Shown here: piece by piece, positions 1 through 4,747 of the stretch
Numbering within the stretch: the first letter of the stretch is position 1
Layout: each line of letters starts with the position of its first letter
Source of the DNA: Spirochaetaceae bacterium
Lineage (GTDB): Bacteria > Spirochaetota > Spirochaetia > Treponematales > Breznakiellaceae
Reading direction: 5' to 3'
Assembly: GCA_031256815.1 (NCBI GenBank)
Contig: JAIRPU010000044.1
Span: 1-5,502 of the forward strand
Length of the DNA: 5,502 nucleotides
The notes under the pieces: generated by a model
The model's database searches: none
The model's input: the letters and a program-made list of their open reading frames with translations, nothing else
What the model was told of the DNA's origin: nothing
Made by a program: the position numbers and the translations under genes

Positions 1-1
1 A

Positions 2-274
2 GGGCTTACTCAGGAGAAATTAGCCGAAGCGGTTGATGTTTCGTATCAGATGATACATGACATTGAAGGCTGCCGCACGTGGGTCAGCGACAAAACGCTG
101 CTCAGGCTTTCCAAAGCGCGTGAAGTTGAGGTTTATGAACACTTATGCCCGCAGCCGGCTGCCGGCAGCAATGAGAAAAGAGGCGCATTTAGCCCTCATT
201 TAGTAGAGCGGCTTCATAAAACAATAAACGCCGACATTGGCCGCCGTCTGGACGATTTTTTTGGAAAGATATGA
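2..274 (+). CDS. XRE/Cro-type helix-turn-helix protein, 5' end outside window
   Basis: The reading frame is open from base 2, so the gene starts before the window; the ATG at 50 is internal because it falls in the middle of the DNA-binding domain. The translation begins GLTQEKLAEAVDVSYQMIHD, the classic second and third helices of a Cro/C1-type helix-turn-helix (TQEKLAE helix, turn at VDVS, recognition helix with IEGCR in place of the common IERGK). After the domain there is a roughly 40-residue polar, basic tail (about residues 50-90 of the visible part) with no motif I recognise. It probably acts as a small cytoplasmic transcription regulator. Its targets are unknown. It lies on the same strand as the hydrogenase operon, but 287 bases and a structured repeat block separate them, so co-transcription is doubtful. 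The fold is clear; any role in regulating its neighbours is a guess. Confidence 0.85.
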   Translation, partial: GLTQEKLAEAVDVSYQMIHDIEGCRTWVSDKTLLRLSKAREVEVYEHLCPQPAAGSNEKRGAFSPHLVERLHKTINADIGRRLDDFFGKI

Positions 275-375
275 GTTTGCCGTCCCATGCAGGTTTTTGG
301 GTAGAGTTTCTTGTCCGGTTATGTCTGCTCCCACCTGTGGCTGCCGCCACACGCCGCCGCCGGTTGAAGTGCGCT

Positions 376-415
376 GCCCTCGGCGGCCTGCGCGTGAGCG
401 CAGGCCGCCGAGGGC
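376..415. repeat. 18-bp perfect inverted repeat with GTGA loop
   Basis: Bases 376-393 are fully complementary to 398-415, with a loop of only four bases (394-397, GTGA). In RNA of the + strand this is a GNRA tetraloop, which greatly stabilises the stem. No T-run follows (the next bases are GAATGTGTAC), so it is not a standard intrinsic terminator, although it could still mark the 3' end of the regulator mRNA or protect it from exonucleases. Confidence 0.8.
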
Positions 416-424
416 GAATGTGTA

Positions 425-451
425 CGCGCGCAGCGCAAAGCGCTGCGCGCG
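425..451. repeat. 12-bp perfect inverted repeat with AAA loop
   Basis: Bases 425-436 pair with 440-451 around a three-base AAA loop. It lies 9 bases after the larger hairpin, and its right arm runs into the 21-bp tandem repeat. No T-run follows. The pair of hairpins could form a compact double stem-loop RNA. Confidence 0.7.
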
Positions 452-485
452 GCCTGCGCCCGCCTGCGCGCGGCCTGCGCCCGCC
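443..485. repeat. 21-bp tandem repeat, two copies
   Basis: The unit at 444-464 is repeated exactly at 465-485, and base 443 also fits the period, giving 43 bases of perfect period 21. Each unit contains GCGGCCTGCGC followed by CCGCC. The first copy overlaps the right arm of the preceding hairpin. Confidence 0.8.
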
Positions 486-525
486 ACACGCCGCACACCC
501 GACCGCCCGGCCGTAAAAATTTTTC

Positions 526-554
526 TTGCAAATAAGATAAAAGTATGATTTAAT
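526..554 (+). promoter_or_regulatory. Predicted sigma-70 promoter of the hydrogenase operon
   Basis: A -35 box TTGCAA (526-531, 4 of 6 matches) and a -10 box TTTAAT (549-554, 5 of 6) are separated by 17 bases, and TG at 546-547 makes it an extended -10. The expected start of transcription is about 561-562, at the A of the ATG of the first operon gene. No other comparable promoter is visible in this stretch. Confidence 0.5.
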
Positions 555-563
555 AATCATTAT
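545..563. promoter_or_regulatory. Overlapping inverted repeats at the transcription start; Fur-like candidate operator
   Basis: Two overlapping dyads cover the -10 box and start codon: ATGATT-TAAT-AATCAT (545-560) and ATAAT-C-ATTAT (553-563). The second matches the core of the Fur-box type (6-1-6) consensus; by hand, the 19-base window agrees with the classical Fur box at about 12 positions. Iron control of an operon encoding about nine iron-sulphur clusters plus a di-iron centre would make sense, but AT-rich DNA produces such matches by chance. Confidence 0.3.
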
Positions 564-825
564 GGATGCTCAAGTTCGATATATTCTTGTTCACTGCGAT
601 TCTTGCGCGGCTTATCCATGCAAGGTTAAGTGTAGTGCAGGCGCGCTTGTTTTTTTCAGCGGCAATTTGTTAATAGAAGAATCAAAGTGCGCTTCATGCC
701 CCAAACATGGCAAAAAACTCCCTTCTTGTGTGGAAGAGTGCAAAAAAAGCAATGAAAAACGAATTATAGATATGCTTGACGCCGAAAAAAAACGGGAAAA
801 CGCCGTTAGCGCGTTTTCATTTTGA
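562..825 (+). CDS. Small 8-Cys ferredoxin-like protein of the hydrogenase operon
   Basis: This is an 87-residue cytoplasmic protein with two Cys-rich motifs: C12-x2-C15-x4-C20-x3-C24 and C43-x2-C46-x9-C56-x3-C60. The spacing copies the second and fourth cluster motifs of HycB/HydN-type ferredoxins (in the next gene, C-x2-C-x4-C-x3-C and C-x2-C-x7-C-x3-C), so it looks like a half-size relative that could bind two [4Fe-4S] clusters. The Pro that normally follows the last Cys of each motif is absent. The C-terminal 27 residues are charged and probably helical. It opens the operon, 39 bases before the HycB-like gene, so it probably passes electrons to or from the hydrogenase or helps assemble it. 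There is no Shine-Dalgarno sequence before ATG 562, and the predicted transcript starts at or next to it. I know no named family for it; a structural zinc site is an alternative to Fe-S. Confidence 0.75.
   Translation: MDAQVRYILVHCDSCAAYPCKVKCSAGALVFFSGNLLIEESKCASCPKHGKKLPSCVEECKKSNEKRIIDMLDAEKKRENAVSAFSF
796..818 (+). other. Stem-loop at the end of the first operon gene
   Basis: GAAAACGC (796-803) is fully complementary to GCGTTTTC (811-818), with a 7-base loop. It lies in the last codons of the small ferredoxin-like gene, 35 bases before the next ribosome binding site. Only a short ATTTT follows, so I read it as a weak attenuator or mRNA-stability element rather than a true terminator. Confidence 0.35.
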
Positions 826-852
826 ATTTGAGTTTGCTTCATGCTCAATTTT

Positions 853-859
853 AAAGGAG
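853..859 (+). promoter_or_regulatory. Ribosome binding site AAAGGAG that fixes the start at 865
   Basis: AAAGGAG ends 5 bases before ATG 865. An in-frame ATG at 841 lies upstream of this site and would put it inside the coding sequence; that start has no Shine-Dalgarno sequence of its own, so 865 is preferred. Confidence 0.8.
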
Positions 860-864
860 ACAAT

Positions 865-1419
865 ATGAGTGTAGAACAATCGTTATTCGTTTTAGCCGAC
901 ACTTCAAAGTGTACCGGCTGTCGCGCCTGCGAACTTGCCTGTTTTGCGGGGCATCGGGCTAAAAGACCAAGAACCATAGGCTGTATTACCGAATCTGTGG
1001 TTCCGCGTCTTTATCTTACGCGCACGCAAACCAAGTGTATGCCGGTGCAGTGTCATCATTGCGAGGACGCGCCATGCCTTCGTTCCTGCCTTACCGGCGC
1101 TATAAAGCGCGAAGATGGCATTGTTTTGCTTGACCCGCGCAAGTGTATTGGATGCCGTAACTGCGCAATGGCCTGTCCGTTTGGAGCGATTGAAGTGTTT
1201 TCCAGCGGCGAGCTTGCCGAAAACAGCGGAGCGCCATGTCTTGTTTACAAATGCGACCTTTGCCATGGCGAAAAAGAACAAGCCTGTGTCGCGGCCTGCC
1301 CAAACGAGGCGATTCGTTTGGTAGACCCCGAAGCGGATATAACCTCCAAAAGGTTAACGGCAATAAACGCCACAGAAGCGCTTGATTCGCCTTCCATAAA
1401 CACAAAACAAGGAGAATAA
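865..1419 (+). CDS. HycB/HydN-like ferredoxin subunit with four [4Fe-4S] clusters
   Basis: This 184-residue protein is of the HycB/HydN/FdhB-type electron-transfer family. Four Cys motifs are complete: C16-x2-C19-x2-C22-x3-C26, C63-x2-C66-x4-C71-x3-C75, C94-x2-C97-x2-C100-x3-C104 and C130-x2-C133-x7-C141-x3-C145, the last followed by Pro as usual. It should carry four [4Fe-4S] clusters in a wire and act in the cytoplasm; no signal peptide or membrane segment is visible. The length matches the family (about 175-205 residues). After the last cluster there is a roughly 35-residue tail without motifs. The gene ends one base before the hydrogenase ATG, so the two are almost certainly co-translated and form a complex, as HycB3 and HydA2 do in hydrogen-dependent CO2 reductases. 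Its other partner, possibly a formate dehydrogenase, is not in the window. The family is certain; the partner is inferred. Confidence 0.93.
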   Translation: MSVEQSLFVLADTSKCTGCRACELACFAGHRAKRPRTIGCITESVVPRLYLTRTQTKCMPVQCHHCEDAPCLRSCLTGAIKREDGIVLLDPRKCIGCRNCAMACPFGAIEVFSSGELAENSGAPCLVYKCDLCHGEKEQACVAACPNEAIRLVDPEADITSKRLTAINATEALDSPSINTKQGE

Positions 1420-1420
1420 A

Positions 1421-2803
1421 ATGACTGTTATTTCAATAGATAAAGATATCTGCACAGGATGCCAGGAATGTACCAAAGTCTGCCCCGCTTATGCCATAGA
1501 AGGGAATCCGCATGAGCCGCAGACGATTGTAGAAGAACGCTGTGTTATGTGCGGCCAGTGTGTGCAAAAGTGTAAATCTTATATTTCTATTATTGACCAC
1601 GGCGCGGCGCTTTACGCTGAAAAACGCGCTGCGCGCGGCTTGCCGGAAGTTGTAAAAGAGCCTTTGTTTGCCGCGCACAATGTAAGCCACATAAACGAGG
1701 TGCTTAACGCGCTTGCCGACCCCTCAAAAGTAACAATGGTTCAGTCGGCGCCTGCGGTGCGCGTGGCTATTGCCGAAGAATTCGGGATGCCGCTTGGCAC
1801 TCTTTCGCCGGGGAAGCTTGCCGCGGCACTGCGAAAAGTTGGTTTTAAAAAGGTCTACGATACGGACTTTAGCGCCGACCTTACGATAATGGAAGAAGGC
1901 ACGGAGCTTGTGCAGCGTGTTACCAAGGGCGGTACGCTGCCAATGTTTACCTCCTGCTGCCCGGCCTGGGTGCGCTATCTGGAAAACAACCGTCCGCATT
2001 TAACAAAGCATCTTTCTACCTGCAAAAGCCCGCAGCAGATGCTTGGGCCTGTTTTTAAAACCTTCGGCGCAAAAATTAACAATACAGACCCGCAGAGTAT
2101 TTTTTCGGTTTCCATTATGCCCTGCACCTGTAAAGAGTTTGAATGTTCGCGTCCGGAAATGAACAGCTCCGGTATGCGCGATGTTGATGTGGTACTTACC
2201 ACACGCGAACTTGGCTATCTTATAAAGCATTTTAATATTGACTGGGCAAAACTTCAGGAAGAAGAATTCGATATGCCGCTTGGCGATTATACAGGCGCGG
2301 GCGTAATTTTTGGCGTTACCGGCGGCGTTATGGAAGCGGCGATTCGCACAGGCTACACGCTTGTTACCGGCAAAGAGCTTGGCGAAAAAGATGTTGATAT
2401 AATGCCTGTACGCGGCACAGATGGATTCAGACGCGCGGCAATTAAAGTTGGCGACCTTACGCTTAAAGTTGGCATAGTTACAAATCTTAAAAACATAGAC
2501 CCGGTGCTTGACCAGCTCGAAAACGGCGCTTTAGACTGCCATTTTGTAGAGGTTATGACCTGTCCGCAGGGCTGTGTTTCTGGCGGCGGCCAGCCAAAGT
2601 TGTTTAACGAGGCCGAATATGCCGATGCCTGGAAAAACCGCCGTAAAGCAACTTTTGACTGCGATAAAAATCTGCCAAAACGCAAGAGTCACGAGAATCC
2701 GTCAATCAAAAAGATATATGATGAATTCTTAAAAGAACCTTGCGGGCATGAATCTCATCATCTTTTGCATACGCATTACAAAGGTTCCGAAGGGGGCCAT
2801 TAA
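1421..2803 (+). CDS. hydA: [FeFe]-hydrogenase catalytic subunit
   Basis: This 460-residue protein reversibly makes or oxidises H2. At the N-terminus are two [4Fe-4S] motifs, C11-x2-C14-x2-C17-x3-C21 and C41-x2-C44-x2-C47-x3-C51. The H-cluster domain has all three signatures: TSCCPAW (177-183; C179 the expected proton-relay Cys, C180 a ligand), MPCTCKEFE (233-241; ligand C235) and ExMxCxxGCxxGGGQP (377-392; ligands C381 and C385). The small-subunit-like region follows, ending in an IKKIYDEFL...HHLLHTHY tail typical of the family. It lacks the N-terminal [2Fe-2S] and His-ligated clusters of CpI-type enzymes, so it is a two-cluster (M2-type) form that needs partner ferredoxins. RBS AAGGAG (1409-1414) lies 6 bases from the ATG. 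Extra Cys residues at 237 and 242 flank the second motif. No maturase genes (hydE, hydF, hydG) lie nearby. All catalytic residues I can check are present, so it should be active. Confidence 0.97.
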   Translation: MTVISIDKDICTGCQECTKVCPAYAIEGNPHEPQTIVEERCVMCGQCVQKCKSYISIIDHGAALYAEKRAARGLPEVVKEPLFAAHNVSHINEVLNALADPSKVTMVQSAPAVRVAIAEEFGMPLGTLSPGKLAAALRKVGFKKVYDTDFSADLTIMEEGTELVQRVTKGGTLPMFTSCCPAWVRYLENNRPHLTKHLSTCKSPQQMLGPVFKTFGAKINNTDPQSIFSVSIMPCTCKEFECSRPEMNSSGMRDVDVVLTTRELGYLIKHFNIDWAKLQEEEFDMPLGDYTGAGVIFGVTGGVMEAAIRTGYTLVTGKELGEKDVDIMPVRGTDGFRRAAIKVGDLTLKVGIVTNLKNIDPVLDQLENGALDCHFVEVMTCPQGCVSGGGQPKLFNEAEYADAWKNRRKATFDCDKNLPKRKSHENPSIKKIYDEFLKEPCGHESHHLLHTHYKGSEGGH

Positions 2804-3597
2804 GAATTTGTTTCCGGGACAATACCCTGGACGGGAATACGGAACCTCTCGATAGAGGCTGCGCTCCCGTCCTCGTTTAGCTCAAGGCTAACGCCTTGCA
2901 GCTCGCAGTTGTCCCATGCGGGGCGCGTCCAATCAGGAATGCCTGAAAGGTATTCTTTTATCCGGGAAGCGGTATCGCAGCCGCCGACAGAGTTTATGCT
3001 GCCTGTGCGCCCCGCGCAGCTTATTACAGCAGTTCCGCCAATTATTCGTTCATCTGATGTTTGTATTCTTGTATGAGACCCGATAACGGCGGAGACTTTG
3101 CCGGCGGCCAGCGCAAAAAGCGTTTGTTTCTCCGCCGTGGCTTCGGCATGAAATTCAATAATTACAAATGGAGTTTGCGCTTTAAGCCGCGCGGCAAGCG
3201 CGTCAAAACGCTCCCAGGGGTTTTCGCCGTGCAGTTTGTTAAAATGACTTTGACCTAGCAGCACTGCCACGCCTATTTTATTTCTAAATACTTTTGTTCC
3301 GCTTCCAGGCGCGCCGGAAACCAAATTTTCGGGGCGCAGTACATAGGGGATACGCTCTATGTTTGCGGTTAAATCTTTTTTGTAAAAACAACATTCGCCT
3401 GTTGTAAGCGCGTCTATGCCAAGCTTATGAAGATACGCCGCATGATTACGTCCAAGCCCGTTGCCATTTGTAGCGCCGTCCGCGCAGGCAATAACAAAAT
3501 CCGCGTTAAACCGTTCTTTTGCCAGGTTAAGCGCTTTTTTACAGCAGCTAATTCCGGCCTTGCCTACAATTTCGGCAATATAAAGTACGCGAATCAT
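2800..3597 (-). CDS. ymdB: YmdB-family metallophosphoesterase homologue with degenerate active site
   Basis: The 265-residue protein matches the YmdB family (TIGR00282; the Bacillus YmdB type, not the E. coli macrodomain protein) over its full length: N-terminal beta strand with IAEIVG, the FHAEAT motif (149-154), GSHTRIQTSDERI (173-185) and the later TG...SVGG segment. Family members bind two metal ions and hydrolyse phosphodiesters such as 2',3'-cAMP. Here most expected ligands are changed: Asp of the N-terminal D-I-V-G is E9, the Glu-Asn of GENAA is D40-G41, the Asn-His of GNH is E68-C69, and the second His of HTH is R177. Only H150 and H175 remain. It is therefore probably inactive as a classical phosphodiesterase, or binds a different metal or ligand. 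It starts in a 4-base ATGA overlap with the upstream TPR gene and has no own Shine-Dalgarno sequence, which suggests translational coupling. The family is secure; the function is open. Confidence 0.88.
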   Translation of the reverse strand: MIRVLYIAEIVGKAGISCCKKALNLAKERFNADFVIACADGATNGNGLGRNHAAYLHKLGIDALTTGECCFYKKDLTANIERIPYVLRPENLVSGAPGSGTKVFRNKIGVAVLLGQSHFNKLHGENPWERFDALAARLKAQTPFVIIEFHAEATAEKQTLFALAAGKVSAVIGSHTRIQTSDERIIGGTAVISCAGRTGSINSVGGCDTASRIKEYLSGIPDWTRPAWDNCELQGVSLELNEDGSAASIERFRIPVQGIVPETNS

Positions 3598-4106
3598 TTT
3601 AAAAGGCCAAGACGTTTTTCCGCTTCACCCGCGGCCGTCCAGTCTTTAAGTTCACGGCAGGTATCACGAAGATTTATAAGCGCGTCTTTGTAATAAGGCG
3701 ATATTGTTACGCTCTGTTCAAAACATCCGCGCGCCGCGGTATAATCTCCGCGCACAAAGTGAAGCACCCCGTAATTGTTCCATGTTTTTGGTTCGTATGC
3801 GTTCATTCCAAGCGCTTTATTGTAACAATCTTCGGCAAAGTTAAATTGCGAAAGTTCATAATAGATCAGTCCCATAGATGCCCATGCTTCCGGCAGGTTT
3901 CCGTTATAACAGAGCGCCGTTTGAAATTCGTCAAGCGCATCGTCATAATCGCCTGATTGTTGATAAGCAAGTCCGAGGTTAAGGTGAAGAAGCGGATTTT
4001 CGGGGTCAAAGCGCAGCGCTTCAATAAAAACCGCCGCTGCTTCATGCGGGTGTCCTGCCTGAGTAAGCGATACAGCTTGCGTGTTAAGCCGCGCCGGTTC
4101 TTTCAT
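3594..4106 (-). CDS. TPR-repeat protein
   Basis: This 170-residue protein is made almost entirely of tetratricopeptide repeats of 34 residues, at about 5-38, 39-72, 73-106 and 107-140, with a partial fifth to the C-terminus. The clearest repeats show the W/L-G-Y-A-P pattern (LNLGLAYQQSGDYDDALDEF; WNNYGVLHFVRGDYTAARGC). TPRs form a helical scaffold for protein-protein contacts. No signal peptide or membrane segment is visible, so it is probably cytoplasmic. It overlaps the YmdB-like gene by 4 bases (ATGA), so the two are likely one operon and may interact physically. No clear Shine-Dalgarno sequence precedes the ATG (TTAGAATTGAATAATG on the minus strand), so the start is the most upstream reasonable one rather than proven. 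The partner and process are unknown. Confidence 0.88.
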   Translation of the reverse strand: MKEPARLNTQAVSLTQAGHPHEAAAVFIEALRFDPENPLLHLNLGLAYQQSGDYDDALDEFQTALCYNGNLPEAWASMGLIYYELSQFNFAEDCYNKALGMNAYEPKTWNNYGVLHFVRGDYTAARGCFEQSVTISPYYKDALINLRDTCRELKDWTAAGEAEKRLGLLK

Positions 4107-4172
4107 TATTCAATTCTAAGCGATTCGGGCAAAAAACCACAAGCCCTTAAAATAATTTTGATTATTAATTGA

Positions 4173-4178
4173 TTTATA
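4173..4178 (-). promoter_or_regulatory. Possible -10 box for the TPR-ymdB operon
   Basis: On the minus strand TATAAA lies about 67 bases before the TPR start codon, in an AT-rich region shared with the divergent tRNA gene. No good -35 box is found at normal spacing (TTTTTG at 17 bases, TTGTCA at only 14), so this is weak. Confidence 0.25.
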
Positions 4179-4191
4179 CACAAACATTGAA

Positions 4192-4221
4192 TTGACAAAA
4201 AATTAAAAAAAATGACATAAT
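4192..4221 (+). promoter_or_regulatory. Sigma-70 promoter of tRNA-Gly
   Basis: A perfect -35 TTGACA (4192-4197) and -10 CATAAT (4216-4221, 5 of 6) are 18 bases apart with an A-rich spacer. The predicted start, about 4228, is only a couple of bases before the mature tRNA 5' end. The -35 is the strongest in the window, as expected for a stable RNA gene. Confidence 0.75.
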
Positions 4222-4229
4222 GCGTGTAT

Positions 4230-4301
4230 GCGGCTGTCATACAACGGCTAGTATCCCAGCCTTCCAAGCTGGAGACGAGGGTTCGACTCCCTTCAGCCGC
4301 T
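4230..4301 (+). tRNA. tRNA-Gly(TCC)
   Basis: A complete 72-base cloverleaf can be drawn. The acceptor stem GCGGCTG (4230-4236) pairs with CAGCCGC (4294-4300), with discriminator T4301. The D stem is ATAC/GTAT (4239-4242, 4251-4254). The anticodon stem CCAGC/GCTGG encloses loop CTTCCAA (4261-4267) with anticodon TCC at 4263-4265, reading GGA and probably GGG. The T stem GAGGG/CCCTT encloses TTCGACT (4282-4288), with one G-T pair. The CCA end is not encoded and must be added by the nucleotidyltransferase. It stands alone, divergent from the TPR-ymdB operon. No hairpin-plus-T-run terminator is obvious after it; the T6 run at 4353-4358 has no clear stem. Confidence 0.97.
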
Positions 4302-4347
4302 AAACTTCCTAATTTTCAACTCTCAACCGAAAATCGAAAAATTCCTC

Positions 4348-4376
4348 TTGCCTTTTTTCGCGCAATGTGTTATATT
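4348..4376 (+). promoter_or_regulatory. Predicted extended -10 promoter for the lipoprotein transcript
   Basis: TTGCCT (4348-4353, 4 of 6) and TATATT (4371-4376, 5 of 6) are 17 bases apart, with TG at 4368-4369 giving an extended -10. The expected start is about 4383, 3 bases before an ATG at 4386 and about 43 bases before the C tract. No better candidate is seen nearer to the lipoprotein start. Confidence 0.45.
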
Positions 4377-4385
4377 TTAACCGTT

Positions 4386-4442
4386 ATGATAAAACACGGA
4401 ATAAATCCACAGTTTAATTATTCGTCCCCCCCCCCCCCGTAA
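4386..4442 (+). CDS. Possible 18-codon leader peptide ending in a Pro run
   Basis: The ORF MIKHGINPQFNYSSPPPP ends at TAA 4440-4442; the Ser-Pro end is encoded by the C13 tract. It has no Shine-Dalgarno sequence, but the predicted transcription start is about 3 bases upstream, so it could be read as a leaderless ORF. Consecutive prolines stall ribosomes, and the tract length would change the frame, so a leader-peptide role is conceivable. It may also be chance. Confidence 0.2.
   Translation: MIKHGINPQFNYSSPPPP
4426..4438. repeat. C13 homopolymer tract (G13 on the minus strand)
   Basis: Thirteen consecutive Cs. Such tracts change length by slipped-strand mispairing, and poly-G/C tracts of similar size vary expression in Treponema pallidum and other pathogens. 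It lies between the predicted promoter and the lipoprotein start, and inside the small leader ORF. An error in reported length is also common for such tracts. Confidence 0.9.
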
Positions 4443-4472
4443 ACCTCGTCAGGGACGCGGATAAACACGCGC

Positions 4473-4621
4473 TTTTCTCCGTCTGCGCAGCAGCGCCGCG
4501 GAAAAACTTAATTCATATTTTAATCAATAAATCTCTTGCCTGCTTTGTCCGCAAAGTTATGTTGAAGGCGCGCCCTGTTTTCCGCCCCTTTCTGCGCGGC
4601 TCAACACGGCGTGGAAAAACT
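4473..4621. repeat. Two imperfect hairpin repeats in the lipoprotein leader
   Basis: Copy A (4473-4508) and copy B (4577-4621) have the same plan: a TTTTC-rich left arm, CTGCGC in the middle, and GGAAAAACT at the end (4500-4508 and 4613-4621), so that the TTTTC..CG arm can pair with the CG..GGAAAA arm in each. The stems contain mismatches and bulges. They may be degenerate copies of one small element or RNA structures in the long leader. Confidence 0.3.
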
Positions 4622-4735
4622 CCTTTGCGCCTGCCCTCTGCCTGCGGCAAATTATCAATTACCAGCTCTCTATTTAAGTTCTCAAATACGGTAACGGAAA
4701 TCAGCATCCGTTTACCGGAGAAAAATACAATCTTT

Positions 4736-4741
4736 AGGAGG
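4736..4741 (+). promoter_or_regulatory. Ribosome binding site AGGAGG for the lipoprotein
   Basis: A perfect AGGAGG lies 6 bases before ATG 4748. An in-frame ATG at 4742 directly abuts the site and one at 4559 is far upstream, so 4748 is the start. Confidence 0.85.
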
Positions 4742-4747
4742 ATGTGT

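Larger units (their letters stand above)
344..494. repeat. GC-rich structured repeat block bounded by 14-bp direct repeats
   Basis: This block holds most of the 287-base gap between the regulator and the hydrogenase operon; GC is about 78% over 361-480, while the bases after 515 are strongly AT-rich. The 14-mer CCGCCACACGCCGC occurs at 344-357 and again at 481-494 and bounds the block. Inside are two perfect hairpins and a tandem repeat, listed separately. The 11-mer GCGGCCTGCGC occurs three times directly (383-393, 449-459, 470-480) and once inverted (398-408), so alternative pairings are possible. Reading frames across it give Arg/Ala/Pro-rich nonsense in several frames, so I do not call a gene. 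It may be a small non-autonomous repetitive element, an mRNA-processing or termination structure, or a local expansion. The sequence alone does not decide. Confidence 0.6.
4302..4747 (+). other. Long leader/intergenic region before the lipoprotein gene
   Basis: These 446 bases hold no convincing protein gene of normal size. They contain, in order, a T6 run, an extended -10 promoter, a short leader ORF, a C13 tract, and two imperfect hairpin repeats, then the ribosome binding site of the lipoprotein gene. If the promoter at 4348-4376 is the one used, the mRNA has a leader of about 365 bases. The frame of the lipoprotein is free of stop codons from 4418 up to its ATG (about 110 codons), but the translation is rich in Arg, Ser and Cys and does not look like a real protein. 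Confidence 0.6.

Noticed and set aside
344..494. CRISPR array
   Set aside because: Repeats are too few, directly adjacent without spacers, and too GC-rich; no cas genes are present.
237..548. Long frames on both strands across the GC-rich block
   Set aside because: They are Arg/Ala/Pro-rich in several frames at once, have no ribosome binding sites, and result from the lack of stop codons in GC-rich repeats.
841..864. Upstream ATG at 841 as the start of the HycB-like gene
   Set aside because: The clear AAAGGAG lies at 853-859, inside that extension, and points to ATG 865.
4335..4360. Intrinsic terminator of tRNA-Gly at the T6 run
   Set aside because: Only an A-T stem with an 11-base loop can be drawn, too weak to call.
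4224..4442. 72-codon ORF covering the tRNA gene
   Set aside because: It runs through tRNA-Gly and has no supporting signals; only the last 18 codons from ATG 4386 are considered as a possible leader peptide.
4559..4747. N-terminally extended lipoprotein starting at ATG 4559
   Set aside because: It has no ribosome binding site, the translation is basic and unlike a protein, and it would bury the signal peptide; AGGAGG at 4736 supports 4748.
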